Positions 1 to 7,082 of a DNA stretch of 13,042 nucleotides are shown here, piece by piece. The DNA is from Ktedonobacter sp. 13_1_20CM_4_53_11 (GTDB lineage: Bacteria > Chloroflexota > Ktedonobacteria > Ktedonobacterales > Ktedonobacteraceae): NCBI GenBank assembly GCA_001919995.1, contig MNIY01000055.1:1-13042 (forward strand). The letters run 5' to 3'. A model generated the notes under the pieces. That model searched no databases. It saw only the letters and a program-made list of their open reading frames with translations, and was not told the origin of the DNA. Position 1 is the first letter of the stretch. Every line of letters begins with the position of its first letter. A program made the translations under genes and the position numbers.

Positions 1-268
1 CTTGAAATTCACGGGTTATAGCGACGTCGATCGGCAGAACAGGATGAGCATGTACCCACCATGCCAGGATACCAAAAAGCGCCAGTTGTAGCGCGTACAG
101 AACCAGCAATAACCGTCCGCGTTTTAGCGTAAGGTACCACGGCGCTTTTGCAGCTTGAACTTCTTGCTGCGCTCCCTCTAAAACTTCTTGCGAATTCTCA
201 TGAATAGTTTGGGGAACAGATTGTGGTTCTTCATCTTGCTCTTGTTCGTGGACAGGTTTCTGCGGCAT
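1..268 (-). CDS. PAP2-family phosphatase, N-terminal part (runs off left edge)
   Basis: An open minus-strand frame starts at the ATG at 268 and runs 89 codons to the window edge with no stop. It has a good ribosome binding site (GGAG) about 8 bases upstream. Residues 1-45 are hydrophilic and rich in Glu and Gln. Residues about 52-73 form a hydrophobic membrane helix, followed by HPVLPIDVAITREFQ. From memory, this helix followed by a 'DxxITR' stretch is typical of the N-terminus of PAP2 (type 2 phosphatidic acid phosphatase) membrane proteins, which dephosphorylate lipid phosphates. The catalytic motifs lie outside the window, so the family call rests only on this N-terminal resemblance. The gene is divergent from the acetyltransferase gene at 455. 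Confidence 0.6.
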   Translation of the reverse strand, partial: MPQKPVHEQEQDEEPQSVPQTIHENSQEVLEGAQQEVQAAKAPWYLTLKRGRLLLVLYALQLALFGILAWWVHAHPVLPIDVAITREFQ

Positions 269-396
269 TAGAGGCTCCTATGTGAATGAGTAACTGGTCT
301 TATCCCATTAGATAATAGTTATATTACGTTAGAGAGGGGTAAACTGTTTCGTTCAGAAACTACATTTGAAGTATGAAGACCAGAAAAATAGTGGCA

Positions 397-425
397 TTGA
401 CGAGGACCATAATTCTCGTTACATT
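397..425 (+). promoter_or_regulatory. Putative promoter of the GNAT gene
   Basis: TTGACG at 397-402 matches the -35 consensus at 5 of 6 positions. It is separated by 17 bases from TACATT at 420-425, a 4 of 6 match to the -10. Transcription would begin near 432, about 20 bases before the ATG at 455, leaving room for the AAGGAGAT ribosome binding site at about 443-450. The rest of the 186-base divergent spacer (269-454) is AT-rich and probably holds the leftward promoter of the PAP2-type gene, but no convincing box pair was seen there. Confidence 0.45.
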
Positions 426-454
426 CATTATAGGACAAAGAGAAGGAGATAATC

Positions 455-1339
455 ATGCCTGAGACAGAAATACGTCCCGCCCGGCCAGAGGATCGCGAGG
501 CAGTGCTCGCGTTTTGCGAACAAACCTGGGAGTGGGGAGACTATATCGAGTACGTTTGGGACGAGTGGCTGCACGATTCAAAAGGAATCTTGTTTGTCGC
601 GACGATAGATGGTAAATCTGTAGCCGTATCCCATCTACAGATGCTTAACGAGACGGATGCGTGGCTTGAAGGGATGCGTGTTGACCCAGCCTATCGACAG
701 CATGGCCTTGCAAAGGCTCTCGATGACGTTATGCTGGCGGAGGCAATGAGGCGGGGAGCGACAAATGTTCGGCTTATCACCGAGTCCGCCAATACTATTG
801 CCATCTCGCTTATCGAACGAGGGTTTTTCCGAAAAATCGGCTCCTTCGCGCTATTCCGAGCCAAAGCAGAGACGGTTCCAGAGAAACGTCAATATGGTCT
901 GGACACGCCACAACTAGCTACCCAGGCAGATATTGATGATATTATTAACTACCTTAATACTTCGAATATTTTTCCAGCCATTGGTGGGTTGTATTATCAC
1001 CGTTTCACCGCTTACAGAATCACCGGCGATTTACTGGAAGCTAAACTGCGCGCGCAACAGGTTTACATCTTGCGCCGCTGGAATCGCCTGGACGGGCTGG
1101 CAATAGCTGAGCCTCAAGAGGGCCGATATGGCTCCCAACTTTCCATTGGCTACATCGATGGCACAACCGAATCAATCATCTTGATCGCCTATGCGCTGCG
1201 CAGACAGTTGACAGACATTGGCATAGAGAGCATCAATGCCTATGTTCCCGACCTGATAATGGTACGTGATGCCTTTGTAGGGGCAGGATACGAGTGGGAC
1301 AATAAGATCTTCTATACCTATGAGCGTGGTCTGATCTGA
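455..1339 (+). CDS. GNAT-family N-acetyltransferase, probably two GNAT domains
   Basis: This 294-residue protein belongs to the GCN5-related N-acetyltransferases, which move an acetyl group from acetyl-CoA to an amine. The N-terminal domain (about 5-140) shows the acetyl-CoA-binding motif A: GMRVDPAYRQHGLAKAL at 73-89, with the pyrophosphate-loop pattern R81-Q-H-G84-L-A86. It is followed by a typical motif B region (ESANTIAISLIERGFF). The second half (about 150-290) lacks a clear motif A and looks like a degenerate GNAT domain, as in tandem-GNAT proteins. The substrate cannot be told from sequence. The start is fixed by AAGGAGAT about 5 bases upstream. It is monocistronic and convergent with the KAS III gene. 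The fold is confident, the exact role unknown. Confidence 0.85.
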   Translation: MPETEIRPARPEDREAVLAFCEQTWEWGDYIEYVWDEWLHDSKGILFVATIDGKSVAVSHLQMLNETDAWLEGMRVDPAYRQHGLAKALDDVMLAEAMRRGATNVRLITESANTIAISLIERGFFRKIGSFALFRAKAETVPEKRQYGLDTPQLATQADIDDIINYLNTSNIFPAIGGLYYHRFTAYRITGDLLEAKLRAQQVYILRRWNRLDGLAIAEPQEGRYGSQLSIGYIDGTTESIILIAYALRRQLTDIGIESINAYVPDLIMVRDAFVGAGYEWDNKIFYTYERGLI

Positions 1340-1354
1340 TATCAAGGGTTTCTT

Positions 1355-1385
1355 GGCTCCTCACTGCTGCAGATAGTGAGGAGTC
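1355..1385. terminator. Hairpin between convergent genes, possible bidirectional terminator
   Basis: CTCCTCACT (1357-1365) and AGTGAGGAG (1375-1383) form a 9 bp perfect stem, extendable by a G-T and a G-C pair, with a 9-base loop. It sits 15 bases past the GNAT stop and just outside the KAS III stop, where a terminator serving both genes is expected. Neither strand has a clear run of U after the stem, so it may act as a 3' stabiliser or a Rho-assisted site instead. Confidence 0.5.
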
Positions 1386-1392
1386 AGAAGAG

Positions 1393-2640
1393 TTACAAAG
1401 GACTTAAGATAGCCTCCGGGTGCTTCATCTCATGGAAAGGTAACAGCCAGCAGCCGTAATTCATACCGCCGCCAACAGCTGGTAGCGCCATCCATTGGCC
1501 CTCGTGAAGTTGATCCTGTCGCAGTAGTTCGACCATGGATGTGGCGATACTGGCATTGGAGAGATTGCCGTAGTAGCGGAAATTATCAGCCAGCTTACCC
1601 ATGGTAGACTCGGGCCAACCGTAGTCGTTGATCAACAATTCGCCCATACGACGTGTAATGCGTGAATTGGCCTGGTGTGGCACAATGTGGGCCAGTTCAT
1701 CGGGACTCAACCTGGCGTGACGACACAAGACATCGACCGACTCCGCCATAGCGCGTGGAGCCTCGCGGAAGACCTCTTTGCCGTTCATTTTGGTGTAGCC
1801 AACCATGTATTGCATGAGCACCTTGTTGAGTTCTTTCCCCTTGCCTTCCTTGAAAAGCGTTTGCATCTTCATATCAACTTCTGCCATTTCGATGACATCT
1901 TTCCGCAAGGGTGTCTGGTAGTAGAGGGAGGGACCCTGGTGCGCATCGGAACCGTTGATGACGAAGGTATCTTCATCACCAGGTTCCAGCAGAAAAGCTG
2001 ATGCTCCTTCACCAAAGAGAGAGCTCGTTTTCCAGTCAAGGACGTTCATAATGTTCGGGAGGAGCCCTTCGGCTGTGACCATCAGCACCAGTTTTGCCGA
2101 ACTGGCGGCTAACACTTCGGCACACATCTGAAATGCCTCTGTCTGGCAGGCGCAGGCCCCTTTGAGCATCGTTGAGCGGATAGGTCCCAACCCAAGACGC
2201 ATTTGAACAAGCCCGGCAACAGTAGGGAAGGCATCGTTGTCGGAGGAAGATGCCCCAATCACTGTATCGATTTCGGAGGCATCACGGCCTGCGCTGGCAA
2301 GGGCACGTTGGGCAGCAATCACGGCCATATCGACAAGTGACTCATCCTGTGGCGCATCTGGCCCATCGATCAGCCCCGGCGCATCTGCACCGGCCATCTT
2401 GCGACACAGTTCCAGGGTGCTGGCACGAACGTGACGTGTACTCAGGCCTGTTACACGTTCCAGGTCATCTGCACTGCGAGGATCTCCCAGACGAGTGGAG
2501 ATATAGGCAAAATATTCGTTGGTGATAGTTCCTGTTGGTGCGTAGTTCCCCAAACCAATAAGGCGTACCTTTGCCTTTGTATAGATGTGTGGAACGATGT
2601 ACGTGTAATGGGGCCACTGACCTGCTTGAAGCCGCGTCAT
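1393..2640 (-). CDS. 3-oxoacyl-ACP synthase III family (KAS III / FabH-like) condensing enzyme
   Basis: This is a thiolase-fold condensing enzyme of 415 residues, longer than the roughly 320 residues of housekeeping FabH. The KAS III Cys-His-Asn triad is visible: C163 in GACACQTEAF, H322 in IVPHQANSRI, and N359 in YYGNLSNASI. The C-terminal glycine-rich GGGMNYGCW is also typical. KAS III enzymes join an acyl-CoA starter to malonyl-ACP by decarboxylative condensation. Extra length lies in a linker at about 75-105, a segment at about 225-295, and 23 residues before the first beta strand (AKVRLIGLGNYAP). The ATG at 2640 is used because no other start exists in that leader; GGAGG lies 10 bases upstream. 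No acyl carrier, ketoreductase or other fatty acid gene is nearby, so a specialised lipid or secondary-metabolite role is possible. The family is clear, the substrate is not. Confidence 0.85.
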   Translation of the reverse strand: MTRLQAGQWPHYTYIVPHIYTKAKVRLIGLGNYAPTGTITNEYFAYISTRLGDPRSADDLERVTGLSTRHVRASTLELCRKMAGADAPGLIDGPDAPQDESLVDMAVIAAQRALASAGRDASEIDTVIGASSSDNDAFPTVAGLVQMRLGLGPIRSTMLKGACACQTEAFQMCAEVLAASSAKLVLMVTAEGLLPNIMNVLDWKTSSLFGEGASAFLLEPGDEDTFVINGSDAHQGPSLYYQTPLRKDVIEMAEVDMKMQTLFKEGKGKELNKVLMQYMVGYTKMNGKEVFREAPRAMAESVDVLCRHARLSPDELAHIVPHQANSRITRRMGELLINDYGWPESTMGKLADNFRYYGNLSNASIATSMVELLRQDQLHEGQWMALPAVGGGMNYGCWLLPFHEMKHPEAILSPL

Positions 2641-2685
2641 AAAATAAAAACCTCCATGGCGAGGGTATCTACTCGATTAAAAACT

Positions 2686-2694
2686 AGTATACCA
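2686..2694 (-). promoter_or_regulatory. Extended -10 promoter element upstream of the KAS III gene
   Basis: On the minus strand TGGTATACT carries the extended -10 TG followed by TATACT (5 of 6 to TATAAT). Transcription would start near 2679, leaving a leader of about 40 bases with the GGAGG site. No -35 hexamer is recognisable, as is common for extended -10 promoters. Confidence 0.4.
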
Positions 2695-2863
2695 TACTGC
2701 AAGGCCATTTCCCATCATCTCTTTCAAAACCGCTCCAAACCTTATTTTATACCTCTACCGTTTATCACCTATGTCAGCTTACGATTTTCCAACGGGCTCA
2801 ACGACCAGATAAGAACATTGCACAACACGCAGTCAGCAATGCGAATAGTCCTGCAACCCAATA
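2695..2863. other. Intergenic spacer with no gene recognised
   Basis: The gap between the KAS III start (2640) and the zinc-ribbon stop (2931) is 290 bases. It holds the KAS III promoter element on one side and a hairpin on the other. In between I see no convincing start with a ribosome binding site, no tRNA-like fold and no tandem repeat. Confidence 0.4.
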
Positions 2864-2896
2864 ACGGACCTGACGCTTTTTGGGTGCCAGGTCCGT
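2864..2896 (-). terminator. Hairpin downstream of the zinc-ribbon gene
   Basis: ACGGACCTG (2864-2872) and CAGGTCCGT (2888-2896) form a perfect 9 bp stem around a 15-base loop that contains a T run. It begins 34 bases beyond the stop codon of the zinc-ribbon gene, so it is a likely 3' end for that transcript. No strong U tract follows on the minus strand. A competing pairing using GTCAGGTTATT just to the right is described under findings. Confidence 0.45.
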
Positions 2897-2930
2897 TTGT
2901 CAGGTTATTTGGAATATACTCTGTTAACTG

Positions 2931-3350
2931 CTACCAATCTGAGTGACGGTGGTCGCGCCGGTCGCGCCGATCACGGTTACCCTGTCCCCCACTATAGCTG
3001 CTACCGCCATAGCTGCTTCGTGATCCACGGGAGGCTCGTTGAGCGTGGAAACAATCGTTGCAATACACGGGACGGTCTTCACGAGGAATAAATGGTACAG
3101 AGGTTGGACGTCCACAGGTCGCGCAGGTGGTCTCATAATGTTCGCCACTGTTGCGAGGAGTGTAAGATGAGGCGTGGGATGTCGATGACTGCCTGCCTCG
3201 ACGCGCAGCACGACAGCTAGGGCAACGGCCAGGAGTGTTTGTTAGTCCGCGGCTGGCATAGAATTCTTGTTCTCCAGAGCTAAAAATGAAGTCTTGACCA
3301 CAGTCTCGACACGTGAGGATACGATCCTGGTATCCCTCATTGGACATCAT
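2931..3350 (-). CDS. Small zinc-ribbon protein with four CxxC pairs and Arg/Gly/Ser-rich tail
   Basis: This 139-residue protein has four CxxC pairs: C14/C17 (CRDC), C43/C46 (CPSC), C76/C79 (CATC) and C97/C100 (CNDC). They suggest two zinc ribbons, at about 10-50 and 73-103. The first resembles the 'probable zinc-ribbon' family seen in many Chloroflexota and Firmicutes proteins, with a FSSGEQEFYASRG stretch between the cysteine pairs. The second has the PFIPREDRPVYCNDC form. Residues 105-139 are rich in Arg, Ser, Gly, Tyr and Asp and look disordered, like RGG-type nucleic-acid-binding tails. Part of the tail is encoded by a 9-base tandem repeat (GGTCGCGCC twice, 2951-2968). RNA or DNA binding is inference. 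The start is the ATG at 3350 or the adjacent one at 3347, behind AAGGGGAAA. It is flanked by unrelated genes. Confidence 0.7.
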   Translation of the reverse strand: MMSNEGYQDRILTCRDCGQDFIFSSGEQEFYASRGLTNTPGRCPSCRAARRGRQSSTSHASSYTPRNSGEHYETTCATCGRPTSVPFIPREDRPVYCNDCFHAQRASRGSRSSYGGSSYSGGQGNRDRRDRRDHRHSDW

Positions 3351-3432
3351 GGGTAATATTTCCCCTTCTTTGCTTGTTGTGTTCGTTCCGCCTACAACTA
3401 ACTTGCTATGAATGGAGAAGGTTTGATCGAGC

Positions 3433-3438
3433 AGTATA
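3433..3438 (-). promoter_or_regulatory. Possible -10 element of the zinc-ribbon gene
   Basis: TATACT on the minus strand (5 of 6 to the -10 consensus) would start transcription about 75 bases before the zinc-ribbon start codon. No convincing -35 or extended TG is present, so this is tentative. The rest of the divergent spacer (3351-3640) shows no gene or clear structure; the plus-strand promoter of the hydrolase gene must be in it but I could not pick it out. Confidence 0.25.
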
Positions 3439-3625
3439 TTTACTTGTTAAAGCCGCTAACAGAGGAATATAGCTGACGGTGGCTGCCAGGTAGTTACACT
3501 TCCAAGATACCGATGGCGGAACGAGACCGGGGCCTAGACGTTCATTACCTTAATGGGATTCTGCACCCAAACCACGAACTCATTGTATCATATAGATATG
3601 AACATTGCAGTCTTGCATGATACCA

Positions 3626-3634
3626 GAGGGAGGA
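3626..3634 (+). promoter_or_regulatory. Ribosome binding site that decides the start of the MBL-fold gene
   Basis: GAGGGAGGA is a strong Shine-Dalgarno match 6 bases before the TTG at 3641. The in-frame ATG at 3617 has no such site upstream, and the in-frame TTG at 3605 even less. The site would lie inside the gene if either earlier codon were the start. Confidence 0.6.
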
Positions 3635-3640
3635 CAGGTT

Positions 3641-4384
3641 TTGCTACCCTATCCACACCCTGAGCAGCAGTTACGCCAGGTACACACGATCACTGATCGT
3701 TTTTCTATAGCCAATACCTATCTCATCAATGGGGAACGCCTGGTCATCGTTGATCCTGGCTCTGAACTCAATGTTCGTTTGACGTTGAACTATCTCCAGA
3801 AATTTCTTCATCGTACTCCTACTGAGATCGATCTTATTGTATTGACGCACCTCCACTCGGATCATACTGCGGGAGTAGAATTTTTGAGCTGTGCATGCAA
3901 TGCTCCTGTAGCCGCCTCTGCTACTGCGCGACAACTTGCCGGTGCAGAAACTCAGGGGAAGCAGGGTATTCCAGGAATAGCGCACCGCGCCGGGGAGGTC
4001 TTGAGACAGAAGACGCTGCCAGCAACGATCCAGCACATGGATCTTTTTCCACCTCATTATGCCAGCCAGATGAAGATGATCGATATGTGGCTAGAGGACG
4101 TTGCGGGTTTGCCCTATCACCCCGATTGGCGCGTTATTGCCAGCCCTGGCCATACCCTCGACAGTATTTGCCTCTATAACCCTTTCAGTTACGAACTTCT
4201 GTGTGGAGATACGGTCATTACGATAGAGGGCGGGGCGCCGCTGTTACGGGGAGTAGCGAATCGCCGCCAGCTTGAAGAGACATTGGGGACGCTGCGCAGC
4301 CTCGATGTCAACTATCTCTTCCCTGGTCATGGCAGACCGATTTTAGCAAAACGTCCACTGGAAAATGCTTCTGTAGAATGGTAA
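3641..4384 (+). CDS. MBL-fold metallo-hydrolase
   Basis: This is a metallo-beta-lactamase-superfamily hydrolase of 247 residues if started at the TTG at 3641, where the ribosome binding site points; in-frame starts at 3617 (ATG) and 3605 (TTG) would add 8 or 12 residues. The metal-binding pattern is complete: THLHSDH at 69-75 (H70, H72, D74, H75), SPGHTLD with H171, D190 in CGDTVI, and H230 in FPGHGRPI. The two-zinc hydrolase fold is therefore probably active. The pattern resembles the glyoxalase II-like group, but the substrate cannot be assigned. No signal peptide is seen, so it should be cytoplasmic. Its stop codon lies only 3 bases from the stop of the convergent FHA gene. Confidence 0.85.
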   Translation: MLPYPHPEQQLRQVHTITDRFSIANTYLINGERLVIVDPGSELNVRLTLNYLQKFLHRTPTEIDLIVLTHLHSDHTAGVEFLSCACNAPVAASATARQLAGAETQGKQGIPGIAHRAGEVLRQKTLPATIQHMDLFPPHYASQMKMIDMWLEDVAGLPYHPDWRVIASPGHTLDSICLYNPFSYELLCGDTVITIEGGAPLLRGVANRRQLEETLGTLRSLDVNYLFPGHGRPILAKRPLENASVEW

Positions 4385-4387
4385 GAT

Positions 4388-5722
4388 TTACTCGTTTTTT
4401 GGCCTGCTTGGTAGGCGCAACGGAGCAGGGCTGTTATTGTTAGAGCGCACCAGCAGGGGAGGTATTGTCGGCGAGGACAACGGGATACCGGCGTCTTCTT
4501 GTAAAGAGAGAATATATTCAAGACGCACACTGCCAAGGCAAACGATGTCACCATGTTGGAGGAGTTTGGGGGCGAGCAATGGATCATTGTTGACCTTGCT
4601 GCCATTACGACTGGCAAGGTCTTGTACATAATGTCCATTGGCCTGGCGCGAGACCTGGGCGTGTCGGCGCGAAATCGAAGCATCATTGATGGCGACATCG
4701 CATTCGGAGCCACGCCCAATGGTTAGAACCGGGCGATCCAGCATAAAGCTCTGTCCTCCCATCTCACCGTCACAAATGACAAGCAATCCGTTCATCTCGG
4801 GGGACTGGGGCAATGACGAGACCGGGTGGATCTCCGCTGTGTCTTGCAACTCGACCGGGTTATCCACCGTCACAGCAGCAGTAGGAGATTGTTCACTGTG
4901 ATCGCTCGTTTCAAGTGATGCACTATCTTCCAGGGGCTGTGTCATCGGTAAATGATCGCTTTCCGAATACAATTCCGCAGTGGAATGCCAGACATGGCGC
5001 ACGAGAGGATCATCTTGTTCCCTAGGTGTGCCGGGCTGTGTAGCTTTTTCAAAGAGAAAGCGCTGCGAACCAATCTCTAGCAATTCACCCGCTTCGATAT
5101 GTGAAGAACCGCGTATTCGCCTGCCATTGAGCAAGACACCATTCAGGCTATCACAATCAGTAATATACACATCTCCATTATCCCAGGCCAGTTCCGCATG
5201 ATACCGTGAAGCCAGGTCGTCATCCAGCCAGATATCGTTATCCTCCCCTCGTCCGATGGTGATGATGATGCGCTCCAATGCTAATCGCTGCCCCTGAAAA
5301 CGCCCACCGCGAAATTCGAGCCAGCCCCAGGGAATATTCTCTCGAAAGACGTAGGGTGGGACTACGCCGGGTTGGCGCCTTGGAGGATGAAAGCCGCTAG
5401 TAGTATTGGCGCGAGTAGTGCGATTTTGCCGGGGGATGCGTACCGCTGTCGTCGAGATACGCGGCTGAGTAAAGAGACAGTAAGTGGCGGTCACACCAAG
5501 CGGCAGCAACCAGCCACACAGAGCCACGTAGGCGAGAGCGACCTCTACTTCTGCGGTTGAAAGCGCAGCCTGTACCACAGTGAAGCGTATGTTGAACCAG
5601 ACGAGAGCAGGTAGCAGCAACAATGCTGAAATAACACAGGTGACGATGGCGCCAGCAAGCTGGCGGGTCGACCCGCGTCTACCCAGAGAGGTGTATAGTG
5701 CGTTGACGGCGATAGCGAACAT
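4388..5722 (-). CDS. Membrane-anchored protein with two FHA domains
   Basis: Forkhead-associated (FHA) domains bind phosphothreonine peptides and usually read out Ser/Thr kinase signals. Domain 1 (about 135-225) has the core residues G157-R158, S172-R173...H175 and N194-G195. Domain 2 (about 312-404) has G336-R337, S351-R352...H354 and N373-G374. Both keep the key binding residues. A low-complexity acidic linker (about 228-310) joins them. The N-terminus is hydrophobic: residues about 1-13, 22-43 and 60-83 look like membrane segments, so the FHA domains would face the cytoplasm. The first ATG (5722) has only a weak ribosome binding site, and the frame is open for 27 more codons upstream with hydrophobic content but no ATG, GTG or TTG, so the true 5' end is uncertain. 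It follows the transglutaminase-like gene by 84 bases and is probably cotranscribed with it. No kinase gene is in the window. Confidence 0.85.
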   Translation of the reverse strand: MFAIAVNALYTSLGRRGSTRQLAGAIVTCVISALLLLPALVWFNIRFTVVQAALSTAEVEVALAYVALCGWLLPLGVTATYCLFTQPRISTTAVRIPRQNRTTRANTTSGFHPPRRQPGVVPPYVFRENIPWGWLEFRGGRFQGQRLALERIIITIGRGEDNDIWLDDDLASRYHAELAWDNGDVYITDCDSLNGVLLNGRRIRGSSHIEAGELLEIGSQRFLFEKATQPGTPREQDDPLVRHVWHSTAELYSESDHLPMTQPLEDSASLETSDHSEQSPTAAVTVDNPVELQDTAEIHPVSSLPQSPEMNGLLVICDGEMGGQSFMLDRPVLTIGRGSECDVAINDASISRRHAQVSRQANGHYVQDLASRNGSKVNNDPLLAPKLLQHGDIVCLGSVRLEYILSLQEDAGIPLSSPTIPPLLVRSNNNSPAPLRLPSRPKNE

Positions 5723-5806
5723 GCAGCATGCTAATCCACTATAACATCCAACGCTAAACCAGGTTGGGAAATCTACGCTGCTCGTCGTCGTATACCTCTC
5801 TTCTCA

Positions 5807-6934
5807 TCAAAGCATAGCGTCAATGTTCGCATTGCGCGCATCACTAATTAAAATGGTATCTACTATAGAGTGCTGCCGCGCATTCAAGGCGTAGACCTCA
5901 TCCGTCGCTACGTTGGCAGAGTCGCCTACCACATTGTTATTGACCTGTACGGCATCCCAGTACTCAAAGTGCTTATCATCTGGCGTCACAGCGACGCCGA
6001 GAAACGCGTGCCCTGGAATAATAACAATCTCGGCATGTAATCCAATATGCTCTACCGCTGATGCCAGTAAAAGGGCCAGTTCGATACACATCCCCCTGCG
6101 CTGTTGTAATACCTCGGCAGGCAACTTGATATTCTGGGTTGCTACGCCGTCATTTCCAGGACCGCTATAAGGCACACTTTCCTGGAGATAACGTATTTTG
6201 TAATCAACGCGCAGTGCATCGTAAATGGCATCAACCTGTGCAATGACCTGCTTCGCACTGGCTTTGCTATAGCCCACCATGGCAGCTGGGACGGATGGTG
6301 GCTCCAATGGCAGGTGCTCCGCGGCTTTGAGTATCAATGCTCCAATGGCCGGGTCATTCGGAGTCACCCATGCGGCAATTTTCAAACGATTCGCGCTGGT
6401 CCACTGCATCAACCAGCGCGAATGCAACACCAGCGGAATCTCATTGAGATAGTAAAGATGTTTACTATTATCTGTTACCTGCACTCGCAACGAAGTATGA
6501 TCCTCGAATGTCAGTTTACGAAAATTCTGGGGGATCAATGGAGGTAAAATGTTGGCTGACTGGAGCGTGGTGATCGCGTTGATAGTCTGTACCTGCACCT
6601 GGCTCAATCCTACGATGCTCATGCTTACCACCAACGTTATAGGGCTGCTGCTGCTATACTCGATAGTGAAAAGGGAGGACTGGCTGGCGACATAAGCAGG
6701 ATAATAGGCACTGAATATCGCTGATGGTGCGCGGACGCAGACATGTACCGGTGGCTGATCACCGCAGTGTTCCTGGTTAGCAAAACTACTATGCTGGTAG
6801 CGTGAGTAAGATTGTGTCCCTCCCACAACGTAACCTCCGGAGAGTCCAACGAGCACCAGGATTGTGAGGAGGAGAATTGTGAGTCGTATGCGCATCTGTT
6901 CGTTCATTCGTCCCTTGTCGCGACAAACAGGCAT
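5807..6934 (-). CDS. Membrane-anchored transglutaminase-like protein
   Basis: This 375-residue protein has a C-terminal transglutaminase-like (papain-fold) domain with the expected triad: C283 in RRGMCIELALLLASA, H309 in IIPGHAFLGV, and D327 in FEYWDA. Such bacterial domains act as cysteine proteases, peptide hydrolases or cross-linkers; the activity here is not known. A single hydrophobic segment (about 17-38) after basic residues is a signal anchor, so the catalytic domain should be outside the membrane. The region in between (about 60-200) matches nothing I recognise. The start could be the ATG at 6934 or in-frame ATGs at 6907 or 6895; the one at 6907 has AAGGGA close by. The FHA gene follows 84 bases downstream, suggesting a two-gene unit linking an extracytoplasmic enzyme to phospho-dependent signalling (inference). 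Confidence 0.75.
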   Translation of the reverse strand: MPVCRDKGRMNEQMRIRLTILLLTILVLVGLSGGYVVGGTQSYSRYQHSSFANQEHCGDQPPVHVCVRAPSAIFSAYYPAYVASQSSLFTIEYSSSSPITLVVSMSIVGLSQVQVQTINAITTLQSANILPPLIPQNFRKLTFEDHTSLRVQVTDNSKHLYYLNEIPLVLHSRWLMQWTSANRLKIAAWVTPNDPAIGALILKAAEHLPLEPPSVPAAMVGYSKASAKQVIAQVDAIYDALRVDYKIRYLQESVPYSGPGNDGVATQNIKLPAEVLQQRRGMCIELALLLASAVEHIGLHAEIVIIPGHAFLGVAVTPDDKHFEYWDAVQVNNNVVGDSANVATDEVYALNARQHSIVDTILISDARNANIDAML

Positions 6935-6973
6935 TCAATCTTCTGACCATAGAGCTACTTTATGTCAGGAAAT

Positions 6974-6982
6974 ACTATAGCA
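6974..6982 (-). promoter_or_regulatory. Extended -10 promoter element of the transglutaminase-FHA unit
   Basis: TGCTATAGT on the minus strand combines the extended TG with TATAGT (5 of 6 to TATAAT). Transcription would begin near 6967, about 33 bases before the ATG at 6934. No -35 hexamer is evident. Confidence 0.4.
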
Positions 6983-7082
6983 TAGTGCTGGTAATAATGA
7001 TTTGTGACCTTACTTTTTGGCTAGAAGGACTCTAATTGTGTCAGCAGCAAAGGCAATATTTTGAACCGTTGAAAGTTTTGGC

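Noticed and set aside
2431..2946. Plus-strand open frame of 171 codons
   Set aside because: It lies largely antisense to the KAS III gene, has no ribosome binding site, and its translation shows no domain or sensible composition.
2924..3211. Second minus-strand frame inside the zinc-ribbon gene
   Set aside because: It overlaps the four-CxxC protein almost wholly, and its translation has no recognisable pattern.
3480..3545. T-box- or riboswitch-like leader upstream of the MBL-fold gene (GGTGGCTGCC and GACCGGGGCC segments)
   Set aside because: No T-box consensus, specifier stem or terminator/antiterminator pair could be built; chance GC-rich segments are more likely.
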